NCBI GenBank assembly: GCA_946405695.1
Contig: CAMJIA010000079.1
Coordinates: forward strand, 1-6,519
Reading direction: 5' to 3'
DNA: 6,519 nucleotides
Origin: an uncultured Prevotellaceae bacterium
Lineage (GTDB): Bacteria > Bacteroidota > Bacteroidia > Bacteroidales > Bacteroidaceae
Shown in pieces: positions 1-6,519 of this stretch. How positions within the stretch are numbered: position 1 is the first letter of the stretch; each line of letters starts with the position of its first letter. The notes under the pieces are model-generated. The model made no database searches and was not told where the DNA came from. It was given only the letters and a program-made list of their open reading frames with translations. Made by a program: the position numbers and the translations under genes.

Positions 1-1090
1 ACTTCTCGCCATGGTCATCAGGATTGGTACGACCCATACCGATGAACTCGTCCCAGGTGATGCCAAGCTTCTGAGGATAGCCACCCATATACTTGCCGAA
101 AAGACCCTCCTCGAAGTAGTCGTGACCAGCAGGAACGGGAGTGTGAACGGTATAGAGTCCGCTGGCACGAACCAGCTCAAGAGCCTGGTTGAAATTCAAA
201 CCATCTTCCTCGATATAGTCGCAAAGACGCTGCAGGTTGCAGAGTGCTGCATGACCCTCGTTGCAATGGTAGATATCCTTCTTGATGCCCAGCTTCTTCA
301 GCAACAGCATACCACCGATACCCAGCAGAATCTCCTGCTTCAGACGGTTCTCCCAGTCACCACCATAGAGGGCGTGAGTAATGGGCTTATCAAACTCAGA
401 GTTCATTTCGTTGTCAGTATCAAGCAGATAGAGCTTCACACGGCCCACGTTGACACGCCAAACAAAAGCATGCACCTGATAGTTATTGTAAGGAACGTCA
501 ATCACCAGAGGATTACCGTCCTTGTCGAGCTGACGCTCAATGGGCAGTGAACCGAAGTTCTGAGTCTCGTAGTTGGCAATCTGCTGACCATCCATTGACA
601 GACTCTGTGTGAAGTAGCCAAAACGATAGAGGAAACCAACAGCACACATGTCAACATTAGAGTCGCTGGCCTCCTTCACATAGTCACCAGCAAGCATTCC
701 CAGACCACCAGAGTAGATCTTCAGGGCAGAGTGCATACCATACTCCATGCAGAAGTAAGCCACAGAGGGGCGCTTTGAGTCGGGCTTCACGTCCATATAT
801 GCCCTAAAATCGGCATAGACGTCCTTAATGCGCTTCATCAGGGCCTTGTCCTTCAGGATGGCTTCCTTGCGCTCGAAGCTAAGACGCTCCAACAGCATCA
901 CGGGATTGTGTCTTACGTCGTGATAGATTTCAGTATCAAGCTCACGGAACAGATCACGTGCCTTGTAGTTCCACACCCACCACATGTTGTGGGCAATCTC
1001 ATCTAAACACTTCAATTCCTTGGGAAGCGTGGCCTTGACAGTCAACATCTTCCACTGCGGAGCATTTGCATAATCAGCTTTAATTTTCAT
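1..1090 (-). CDS. glgP: Alpha-glucan (glycogen/maltodextrin) phosphorylase, N-terminal 363 residues, cut by window edge
   Basis: Cytosolic GT35 enzyme that releases glucose-1-phosphate from the non-reducing ends of alpha-1,4-glucans, using phosphate and pyridoxal phosphate. I translated it by hand from the ATG at 1088-1090; the frame stays open to base 1, so the C-terminal half, with the PLP-binding lysine, lies outside. Seen: an N-terminal segment (about residues 10-90) with LPKEL and HNMWWVWN, as in the DUF3417-type domain of the bacterial/archaeal phosphorylase branch; then [21 protein letters not shown] (116-136, broken here only by family variation), GGDWENRL (243-250), [10 protein letters not shown] (274-283) and HTPVPAGHD (316-324), all characteristic of this branch. 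Family members are usually about 850 residues, so roughly 40 percent is present. It begins 20 bases after the glycogen synthase stop, with an AT-rich leader and no Shine-Dalgarno sequence, so co-transcription is likely. Whether glycogen or shorter maltodextrins are preferred cannot be read from this fragment. Confidence 0.95.
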   Translation of the reverse strand, partial: MKIKADYANAPQWKMLTVKATLPKELKCLDEIAHNMWWVWNYKARDLFRELDTEIYHDVRHNPVMLLERLSFERKEAILKDKALMKRIKDVYADFRAYMDVKPDSKRPSVAYFCMEYGMHSALKIYSGGLGMLAGDYVKEASDSNVDMCAVGFLYRFGYFTQSLSMDGQQIANYETQNFGSLPIERQLDKDGNPLVIDVPYNNYQVHAFVWRVNVGRVKLYLLDTDNEMNSEFDKPITHALYGGDWENRLKQEILLGIGGMLLLKKLGIKKDIYHCNEGHAALCNLQRLCDYIEEDGLNFNQALELVRASGLYTVHTPVPAGHDYFEEGLFGKYMGGYPQKLGITWDEFIGMGRTNPDDHGEK

Positions 1091-1110
1091 AATTATAATA
1101 TTAAAGTTAT

Positions 1111-2775
1111 TTATTTGTTCTTTCTCTCTTCAGCCTTTGTCAGCGCAATGTCGTAGGCCTCGTGGTAGTACTGGATAAACTCACTCCACAAAGCTTTCTT
1201 CGACAGCGTCTCGGCTTTCTTGCGACACGCATCCACCTGCTTCTTGTCCATAGCAGAGAACTGTGCCACTGTATCCTTGATGGCATCAGCCACCTCGGAA
1301 TAGTTATAGTCCGTACGATGAATAACCTTCACACCATCGGAAATTTCACCATAGTGTCCGAACACCTTATTGGCCCACAATCCAAAACCTGCGAGGTCAG
1401 TAGTGATACATGGCACCTTGAAAGCCACAGCCTCCAGGGGTGTGTAGCCCCACGGCTCATAATAGGACGGATAGACACAGAGGTCGTTGCCCAGCACGAT
1501 GTCGTAGTAGGTCATATTCAGGATGCCATCCTTGCCATCCAGATAGCACGGCAAGAAGATTACCTTCACGTTGTCTTCCTTGCGATTGTGCATATCGTAG
1601 TATTTCATCATGTTCAGCACATTGTCGTGGCTCATATTGTGCAGCCAGTGAGTCAGCTGAGGAACCTCCAAAGAGTCTGTGTGCGACTTGGTTTCCTCAA
1701 GTCGTTCTTGAAGGTCCTTGCGAGGCTCTCCCACCCAACCTGGCACCTCGATGAATGCCAGCACCTTCTTCTTCAGGTCATGATCACGCAACAGGCGATT
1801 CATAGCCTCTACGAAGACGTCGATACCCTTGTTGCGGAACTCATAGCGACCACTGGTAGAAATAATCAGCGTGTCGTCGTCAAGCTGCTCACCCAACAGT
1901 GCATTTGCAACCTGCAGCAAACGCTGACGGGCAGCCTTACGCTTCTTGGTGAACTGAGCACCCTTCGGCACAAAGTTGTCATCGAAACCGTTGGGCAAAA
2001 CCACATCAACAGGTTTGTCCAGCAGTTCCACACACTCCTTAGCTGTAATATCGCTCACAGTAGTAAAGCAGTCTACGTTCCATGCGGTCTGTTTCTCGAT
2101 AGAGTGCTTCGACTGCATGTTCAGCTCACCAGCCATCTGGTCACCATTATAGGCGAAGAGGTAGTCGTAGAGTGGTTTCTGGTTGCCAGCAATAGAACGG
2201 CCAATACTCGTAGCATGGGTCGTGAAGATGGTACCAATCTGAGGCAGTTTGTTGTTGATATACAAAGCACCCAGACCACACATCCACTCGTTGGCATGAT
2301 AGATAACCTTTGTACTGTGGTTGAACGTTCCACGTTCAACATTAAAGTTGTACAGGCTCTCTGTTACCAAAGCAGCAGCATATGAGAACATCGAGGCCTC
2401 GTCGTAGTCGCCATAGGCATGCAACGAGTCAACGCTGTACTTTTCCCACAACCAGGTGTAAATCCCGTCCTTTTTCTCGAAATAAGGCGTAAAGTCTACC
2501 AAGATAGCGATAGGTTCACCAGGAATAGTCCAACGACCCACCTTCACCTTCAGTCCTTGCTCCTTAGCCTTCCATTGCCATTCAGCAAAGAGAGACTTCT
2601 CTTCACGAAAATAGGGACAATCATTTTCCTTCCAGCAGTCAGGACCAATAAAAATGATATGGTCCTTCATCTCATCCTGTAGCGTCTTTGCACGAGTAGA
2701 GAGTACGGTGTAGATTCCACCGACCTTATTGCACACTTCCCAACTCGATTCAAAAATGTAATCAGGCTTTAGCAT
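1111..2775 (-). CDS. Glycogen synthase, GT3 (eukaryote-like) family
   Basis: Predicted cytosolic glycosyltransferase of 554 residues that elongates alpha-1,4-glucan from a nucleotide-glucose; GT3 enzymes characteristically use UDP-glucose (family knowledge, not tested here). Seen: the GT3 N-terminal signature [13 protein letters not shown] (12-24); HANEWM (160-165); TTHATSIGR (185-193); LPNGF (260-264); [14 protein letters not shown] (308-321), which matches the phosphate-contacting loop of yeast and animal synthases; and [14 protein letters not shown] (436-449), carrying the E-x7-E pair Glu440/Glu448, followed by [10 protein letters not shown] (458-467). These resemble animal/fungal glycogen synthase rather than bacterial GT5 GlgA. 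It is shorter than the roughly 640-740 residues of eukaryotic enzymes and lacks a long C-terminal phosphorylation tail. The helix that carries the glucose-6-phosphate arginines in eukaryotes aligns with a Lys/Arg-rich segment (about 518-528), so that control is uncertain. The ATG is preceded by GGAAAG three bases upstream, a poor ribosome site. It is first in an operon with glgP. Confidence 0.95.
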   Translation of the reverse strand: MLKPDYIFESSWEVCNKVGGIYTVLSTRAKTLQDEMKDHIIFIGPDCWKENDCPYFREEKSLFAEWQWKAKEQGLKVKVGRWTIPGEPIAILVDFTPYFEKKDGIYTWLWEKYSVDSLHAYGDYDEASMFSYAAALVTESLYNFNVERGTFNHSTKVIYHANEWMCGLGALYINNKLPQIGTIFTTHATSIGRSIAGNQKPLYDYLFAYNGDQMAGELNMQSKHSIEKQTAWNVDCFTTVSDITAKECVELLDKPVDVVLPNGFDDNFVPKGAQFTKKRKAARQRLLQVANALLGEQLDDDTLIISTSGRYEFRNKGIDVFVEAMNRLLRDHDLKKKVLAFIEVPGWVGEPRKDLQERLEETKSHTDSLEVPQLTHWLHNMSHDNVLNMMKYYDMHNRKEDNVKVIFLPCYLDGKDGILNMTYYDIVLGNDLCVYPSYYEPWGYTPLEAVAFKVPCITTDLAGFGLWANKVFGHYGEISDGVKVIHRTDYNYSEVADAIKDTVAQFSAMDKKQVDACRKKAETLSKKALWSEFIQYYHEAYDIALTKAEERKNK

Positions 2776-2810
2776 ATTCTTTCCAATTTGTAATACATGT
2801 ATAACGCCTG

Positions 2811-2818
2811 CAAAGATA
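2811..2818 (-). promoter_or_regulatory. Probable Bacteroidota-type -7 box for the glycogen operon
   Basis: On the minus strand this reads TATCTTTG, an exact match to the TAnnTTTG -7 consensus of the Bacteroidota primary sigma factor. About 17 bases upstream lies GTTAGG (2836-2841), only a loose fit to the -33 TTTG element, separated by an A/T tract. Transcription would begin near 2804, giving a leader of roughly 25-30 bases before the synthase ATG at 2775. The position and spacing are convincing; the weak -33 element lowers certainty. Confidence 0.6.
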
Positions 2819-2847
2819 ACTAAAAAAAATAAAAACCTAACATAATT

Positions 2848-2883
2848 ATCAATATATTTTTCATAAAAAAATGTTTTATTGAT
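2848..2883. repeat. Short inverted repeat between divergent promoters
   Basis: ATCAATA (2848-2854) is repeated in inverted orientation as TATTGAT (2877-2883) with 22 bases between the arms. It lies between the two divergent -7 boxes, upstream of both, where an operator would be expected. The surrounding DNA is nearly all A and T, so a 7-base match could arise by chance. No regulator can be assigned from sequence alone. Confidence 0.3.
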
Positions 2884-2893
2884 TTAGATTTAG

Positions 2894-2901
2894 TACCTTT
2901 G
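2894..2901 (+). promoter_or_regulatory. Probable Bacteroidota-type -7 box for the exported-protein/ispE unit
   Basis: TACCTTTG matches the TAnnTTTG -7 consensus exactly. No good TTTG-type -33 element is visible at the expected distance; the region around 2870-2877 is only a T-rich stretch. Transcription would start near 2908, about 15 bases before the ATG at 2923. This placement argues against translation from the in-frame TTG at 2899, which lies inside the box. Confidence 0.55.
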
Positions 2902-2922
2902 TCAGCAAAAAAGAAAAACAGC

Positions 2923-3348
2923 ATGAGAAAAATTCTTATTATCATACTGCTTGCCATCGTTGCCAAGAACGGTTTTGCACAGAAAGACAGCTCGGCAGCT
3001 TTTCGCGCGTACCTATATAATAATGAATACGAAGTTTATCTGCGCATCAACTTCTACGACCAGAATATCACTATTCCTGGTCAGGAGCTCTATGGTGAAT
3101 TGCCTGGCTATTTAGGCAAGAAAAACAACTCGTTCTGCTGGGTGATTACTAACTGTGATATCAAGAGTGACAAGAAAGCCACTATGCAGTTGATTAACGA
3201 CTTCGGCAGCGAAGACTTGAAAGCCACGTTGATACGCAAGAATGACTCCATCTATGTGCTCCAACAGAATGCGGGCAACACCATCAAGGTTCCTCGCAAT
3301 GGCAAATGGCAGAAACTGCCCAAAGAACTGGAATTCAAAAAGAAATAA
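2923..3348 (+). CDS. Small exported protein of unknown function, upstream of ispE
   Basis: A 141-residue protein I do not recognise. Seen: a typical signal peptide, with basic residues Arg2-Lys3, a hydrophobic core (about 4-14) and a likely signal peptidase I site after GFA (17-19). There is no lipobox cysteine, so it is predicted to be periplasmic or otherwise exported rather than a lipoprotein. The mature part is rich in alternating hydrophobic/polar runs, for example YEVYLRINFY (36-45) and DSIYVLQQ (108-115), suggesting a small beta-rich fold. It has two cysteines (72 and 79) that could form a disulfide, and a lysine-rich C terminus. I chose the ATG at 2923 because an in-frame TTG at 2899 lies within the predicted -7 box and would add a charged extension before the signal peptide. 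The stop precedes the ispE ATG by 9 bases, so the genes are probably co-transcribed; a functional link to isoprenoid synthesis does not follow, since IspE is cytosolic. Confidence 0.8.
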   Translation: MRKILIIILLAIVAKNGFAQKDSSAAFRAYLYNNEYEVYLRINFYDQNITIPGQELYGELPGYLGKKNNSFCWVITNCDIKSDKKATMQLINDFGSEDLKATLIRKNDSIYVLQQNAGNTIKVPRNGKWQKLPKELEFKKK

Positions 3349-3357
3349 CGATATACC

Positions 3358-4191
3358 ATGATTACATTTCCGATAGCCAAGATAAATCTGGGATTGAACG
3401 TCGTAGAGAAACGTCCCGACGGATATCACAACCTGCAAACTGTCTTCTATCCTGTACCCATCAAGGATGCCTTGGAGATAGTGCCCATGAGTGAAGGATT
3501 CCCCTCGGATGTAGACTGCGACCTGAAGGTGACAAACATCCATATCGAGGGTGACGAACAGCGCAACCTGGTGGTACGTGCCTATCAGTTACTAAAGCAG
3601 GACTTCCCCACTCTGCCCCGCATTCATACACACCTGTGGAAAGGTATTCCCACACAGGCTGGCATGGGCGGTGGCAGCAGCGACTGTGCCTACATGATAC
3701 GTATACTGAATGAATCTTTCGACCTACAGTTGACAGATGAGCAGATGCAGCGATACGCCGCCCAACTAGGAGCAGACTGTGCTTTCTTTATCAAGAGTGT
3801 TCCCTGTTATGCGGAAGGTATCGGTGAAAAATTGGAGCCTATCATTCTGAATCTTAGCGGCTGGCATATTGCTGTGGTACGTCCTGATATTCCTGTACCC
3901 ACCAAAGAGGCTTTCTCGCGCATCCACCCCCACTACCCTTCCATGAACTGTCGTGAAGTGGTGATGCAACCTGTTGAAACGTGGTCCGACAACCTCGTCA
4001 ACGACTTCGAAGAGAGTGTATTCGCCTTGCATCCAGAAATTGGGGCTGTCAAAGAGCAATTATACAAGATGGGCGCCACCTATGCGGCCATGTCTGGCTC
4101 AGGTAGCGCCCTATTCGGACTTTTCAAGGAACAACCCGACACCCTCTGTCAGGCATTCCCTGATATGTTTACTTTCTCTACGTTACTTTAG
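3358..4191 (+). CDS. ispE: 4-diphosphocytidyl-2-C-methyl-D-erythritol kinase
   Basis: Cytosolic GHMP-family kinase of the MEP (non-mevalonate) pathway. It phosphorylates the 2-hydroxyl of CDP-methylerythritol with ATP, on the way to isopentenyl and dimethylallyl diphosphate. At 277 residues it is full length for the family. Seen: the N-terminal substrate motif AKINLGLNVVEKRPDGYH (7-24) with Lys8 and Asn10; the glycine-rich ATP loop PTQAGMGGGSSD (98-109); the catalytic aspartate in LGADCAFF (Asp140, matching E. coli Asp141); and the C-terminal GHMP motif MSGSGSALFGLF (245-256). All expected catalytic and binding residues are present, so it should be active. It starts 9 bases after the stop of the small exported protein with no evident Shine-Dalgarno sequence. 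Its TAG stop overlaps the stop of the convergent Crp-like gene by 4 bases, leaving no room for an intergenic terminator. Confidence 0.97.
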   Translation: MITFPIAKINLGLNVVEKRPDGYHNLQTVFYPVPIKDALEIVPMSEGFPSDVDCDLKVTNIHIEGDEQRNLVVRAYQLLKQDFPTLPRIHTHLWKGIPTQAGMGGGSSDCAYMIRILNESFDLQLTDEQMQRYAAQLGADCAFFIKSVPCYAEGIGEKLEPIILNLSGWHIAVVRPDIPVPTKEAFSRIHPHYPSMNCREVVMQPVETWSDNLVNDFEESVFALHPEIGAVKEQLYKMGATYAAMSGSGSALFGLFKEQPDTLCQAFPDMFTFSTLL

Positions 4192-4793
4192 TCTTTGTCG
4201 TCCTGCATTGCAGAGTTGCGCACACGCGACAATGTCTCTGGTGTCATCTGCAGGTAGCTGGCAATATATACCAACGGAGCACGCAATACCAACTGTGGAG
4301 CACGCTTCACGAGTTTCGCATAGCGCTCAGGAGCAGACTCAAAGCGCAGCATGTCGGCACGGACCTGTGAGAGTATCAACGACTCCTCCAGAATCTTACG
4401 ATAGAGCATCTGGATATTGACATTACGAACAGCCTCACGCTCTAACTTATCCTTAGGCAGAGCAAAGACAATGGTTGGTTCGAGCGCATGAATCTGCTGA
4501 TGACTAGGCTGTTCCTTGAACAGACTCTCAATGCTCATGAAGATGTTGTTCTCCACAGCCATATACTCTGTCAGTTCCTTACCATTCTTGATATAGAACT
4601 GTCGTACTAAGCCCTTTACTACCCAATAGATGTTCGTGCATACCTCGCCTTCTTTCAGGATGAAGTCACCCTTCTGAAATCGCATGGGTACGAGGATGCT
4701 CTCCAGCACATCCAACTCTTCATGAGTCATGGTACTGTAGCGTCTGGCCAGTTCGCGGGCCACATCACGTGTTGTCAGTCCGATTGTTGTCAT
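4188..4793 (-). CDS. Crp/Fnr-family transcriptional regulator
   Basis: A 201-residue predicted DNA-binding regulator. Seen: an N-terminal cyclic-nucleotide-binding-like beta-barrel (about 25-115), including FQKGDFILKEGE (39-50) and YWVVKGLVRQFY (56-67); a long dimerisation helix (about 120-150); and a short C-terminal helix-turn-helix, PLVYIASYLQMTPETLSRVR (173-192). In the effector pocket Glu89 is present (IESLF), but the Arg-Ser pair that contacts the cAMP phosphate in E. coli CRP is replaced by PSHQQ (96-100). There is only one cysteine (52), so no Fnr-type iron-sulfur cluster is possible. Both traits are common in Bacteroidota members of the family; the effector is unknown. The ATG at 4793 lies 28 bases after the lepA stop, with an A-rich leader and no Shine-Dalgarno sequence or clear promoter, so it is probably expressed from the lepA transcript. 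A Met at residue 22 is a weaker alternative start. Confidence 0.9.
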   Translation of the reverse strand: MTTIGLTTRDVARELARRYSTMTHEELDVLESILVPMRFQKGDFILKEGEVCTNIYWVVKGLVRQFYIKNGKELTEYMAVENNIFMSIESLFKEQPSHQQIHALEPTIVFALPKDKLEREAVRNVNIQMLYRKILEESLILSQVRADMLRFESAPERYAKLVKRAPQLVLRAPLVYIASYLQMTPETLSRVRNSAMQDDKD

Positions 4794-4821
4794 TTTTTTG
4801 TATTTGTCTTAGGTCATTTGA

Positions 4822-6519
4822 TTAGTCTAACTTCAAGACGGCAAGGAATGCTTTCTGAGGCACTTCCACATTGCCAATCTGCTTCATACGTTTCTTACCA
4901 CGCTTTTGTTTCTCCAGCAGTTTACGCTTACGGCTAACGTCACCACCATAACACTTAGCGGTAACATCCTTACGTACCTGTTTGACAGTCTCGCGGGCGA
5001 TAATCTTCGCACCAATAGCAGCCTGGATAGCGATGTCGAACTGCTGGCGCGGAATGAGCTCCTTCAGTTTCTCGCACATACGGCGACCAAAGGTCACGGC
5101 ATTGTCCTGATGCGTCAACGTAGACAAAGCGTCAACGGGTTCACCATTCAAGAGGATATCCAGCTTGGCAAGTTTTGAGGGACGAAAACCATCGATATGA
5201 TAGTCGAACGAGGCATAACCTTTGGATATGCTCTTCAACTTGTCGTAGAAATCTATCACAATTTCGCCCAAGGGCAACATGAAGCGCAACTCCACACGAT
5301 TACCAGAGACATACTGCTGGTCTATCAGCTCACCACGCTTGTCAAGACAAAGCGTCATGATAGGTCCGATATAATCAGCTGCAGTGATGATGCTAGCCTT
5401 GATATAAGGTTCCTCGATATGGTCAATCATCGTCTGGTCAGGCAGTCCAGAGGGGTTGTGCACTTCTTTCTCCTCACCCTGCTTGGTATAGCACATATAG
5501 GTTACGTTGGGCACCGTAGTAATCACGTCCATATCGAATTCACGATCCAGACGCTCCTGCACAATCTCCATGTGCAACAGTCCCAAGAAACCACAACGGA
5601 AACCAAAGCCCAGCGCAATCGATGTTTCAGGAACGAAGGTCAGAGACGCATCATTCAACTGTAACTTTTCCAATGATGCACGGAGGTTCTCGTAGTCCAC
5701 TGGGTCTATAGGATAGACACCGGCAAACACCATCGGCTTCACCTCCTGGAATCCTTCAATGGCCTTGTCGCAAGGATTGGCTACATGAGTAATGGTGTCA
5801 CCAACCTTTACTTCCTTGGCATTCTTGATACCAGAGATGATATAGCCCACCTCGCCTGTTTGCAGTTCCTTACGTGGAATCATATCCATCTTTAACACAC
5901 CAACCTCATCAGCCACATATTCCTGGCCGGTATTGAAGAACTTCACCTTGTCACCCTGACGGATGGAACCGTTGGTAATCTTGAAATAAGCGATGATACC
6001 ACGGAATGAGTTAAAGACAGAGTCGAAGATGAGAGCCTGGAGAGGAGCCTTCTCATCGCCTACAGGATGAGGAATACGCTCCACAACAGCGTTGAGAATA
6101 TCTTCTACGCCTTCACCAGTCTTACCCGAAGCACGCAGAATGTCCGACGGGTCGCAGCCAATGAGTTCTACGATTTCGTCTTCCACCTCGTCAGGCATAG
6201 CTGAAGGCATATCAATCTTATTGATAACGGGAATAATCTCCAGGTTATTATCGATGGCCAGATAGAGGTTCGAGATAGTCTGTGCCTGTACACCCTGTGT
6301 GGCGTCAACCACCAGCAAAGCACCTTCACAGGCAGCAATCGAACGGCTGACCTCATAGGAGAAGTCAACGTGTCCTGGAGTATCAATTAAGTTCAGTATA
6401 TATTTTTCACCCTTGTACATATACTCCATCTGGATGGCATGACTCTTAATCGTGATGCCACGCTCACGCTCCAGATCCATGTCGTCCAACATCTGTCCTT
6501 CCGTCACCTGGATGGTCTT
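4822..6519 (-). CDS. lepA: Elongation factor 4 (LepA), 5' end cut by window edge
   Basis: Ribosome-associated translational GTPase that binds EF-G-like to the ribosome and is credited with back-translocation or a role in subunit biogenesis. The frame is open to the right edge, giving 565 residues. Comparing the His of DTPGHVDF (residue 50 here, His81 in E. coli LepA) suggests about 31 residues are missing, including the G1 P-loop. Seen: [11 protein letters not shown] (15-25, switch I/G2), DTPGHVDF (46-53, G3), NKID (100-103, G4), ASGKTG (130-135, G5); [15 protein letters not shown] (304-318); and the LepA-specific C-terminal part with [14 protein letters not shown] (490-503), CYGGD (523-527) and the basic stretch ending in [11 protein letters not shown]. 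The C-terminal hallmark separates it from EF-G, TypA and TetM-type proteins. A GTG at 6507 is in frame but internal to a conserved block, so it is not the start. The Crp-like gene follows after 28 bases. Confidence 0.97.
   Translation of the reverse strand, partial: KTIQVTEGQMLDDMDLERERGITIKSHAIQMEYMYKGEKYILNLIDTPGHVDFSYEVSRSIAACEGALLVVDATQGVQAQTISNLYLAIDNNLEIIPVINKIDMPSAMPDEVEDEIVELIGCDPSDILRASGKTGEGVEDILNAVVERIPHPVGDEKAPLQALIFDSVFNSFRGIIAYFKITNGSIRQGDKVKFFNTGQEYVADEVGVLKMDMIPRKELQTGEVGYIISGIKNAKEVKVGDTITHVANPCDKAIEGFQEVKPMVFAGVYPIDPVDYENLRASLEKLQLNDASLTFVPETSIALGFGFRCGFLGLLHMEIVQERLDREFDMDVITTVPNVTYMCYTKQGEEKEVHNPSGLPDQTMIDHIEEPYIKASIITAADYIGPIMTLCLDKRGELIDQQYVSGNRVELRFMLPLGEIVIDFYDKLKSISKGYASFDYHIDGFRPSKLAKLDILLNGEPVDALSTLTHQDNAVTFGRRMCEKLKELIPRQQFDIAIQAAIGAKIIARETVKQVRKDVTAKCYGGDVSRKRKLLEKQKRGKKRMKQIGNVEVPQKAFLAVLKLD

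Noticed and set aside
11..550. Open frame on the plus strand opposite glgP.
   Set aside because: The minus-strand translation carries phosphorylase motifs throughout; this frame has none and is best explained as a shadow.
1162..2385. A long (407-codon) open frame on the plus strand, opposite the glycogen synthase gene.
   Set aside because: It is wholly antisense to a strongly supported GT3 synthase. Its translation shows no recognisable domain, and it has histidine/valine/isoleucine-rich composition typical of a complement-strand shadow.
2856..2872. Possible A/T hairpin (ATTTTT and AAAAAAT around a four-base loop), considered as a terminator.
   Set aside because: It has no G/C stem, does not follow a gene end, and lies between two divergent starts; low-complexity A/T sequence explains it.
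6115..6132. G5 motif of LepA reads SGKTG rather than the SAKTG of E. coli.
   Set aside because: A conservative Ala-to-Gly change in a variable position; I expect it to be ordinary in Bacteroidota LepA, so it is not evidence of altered function.
4822..6507. Taking GTG 6507 as the start of lepA.
   Set aside because: The conserved LepA frame continues upstream to the window edge (KTIQ precedes it), and the P-loop of the GTPase must lie further upstream, so the gene is cut by the window edge and not naturally short.
1..6519. Search for a previously undescribed system (mobile element, defence cluster, CRISPR, repeat array, RNA gene).
   Set aside because: Nearly all bases are covered by recognisable housekeeping or metabolic genes. 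Codon use appears uniform by eye, and no direct-repeat array, tRNA-like cloverleaf or transposase is seen.

Overview
The window looks like ordinary chromosomal DNA from a member of the Bacteroidota, most likely Bacteroidales and Prevotella-like. The evidence is a eukaryote-type (GT3) glycogen synthase beside an alpha-glucan phosphorylase, TAnnTTTG-type promoter -7 boxes, AT-rich leaders with little or no Shine-Dalgarno sequence, and the style of the Crp/Fnr-family regulator. The genus is an inference. I see no mobile element, CRISPR array, tRNA or rRNA, and no clear sign of recent transfer.

Left part (1-2775, minus strand): a two-gene glycogen operon. It is transcribed leftwards from a promoter near 2811-2818. 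The GT3 glycogen synthase comes first, then after 20 bases the N-terminal 363 residues of an alpha-glucan phosphorylase (glgP), which runs off the left edge. One transcript would therefore encode both chain elongation and phosphorolytic breakdown of the storage glucan.

Middle (2776-4191): a 147-base AT-rich divergent intergenic region holds one -7 box per direction and a short inverted repeat. Rightwards follow a small exported protein of unknown function (start at 2923) and, 9 bases after it, ispE, a kinase of the non-mevalonate isoprenoid pathway. These two probably form one transcription unit.

Right part (4188-6519, minus strand): lepA (elongation factor 4) enters from the right edge without its first roughly 31 codons. 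It is followed after 28 bases by a Crp/Fnr-family regulator gene whose stop codon overlaps that of ispE by 4 bases, tail to tail.

No new system is evident. The points most worth a second look are the unknown exported protein tied to ispE, the Crp-like regulator attached to lepA with a non-canonical effector pocket, the overlapping convergent stops, and the divergent control region of the glycogen operon.
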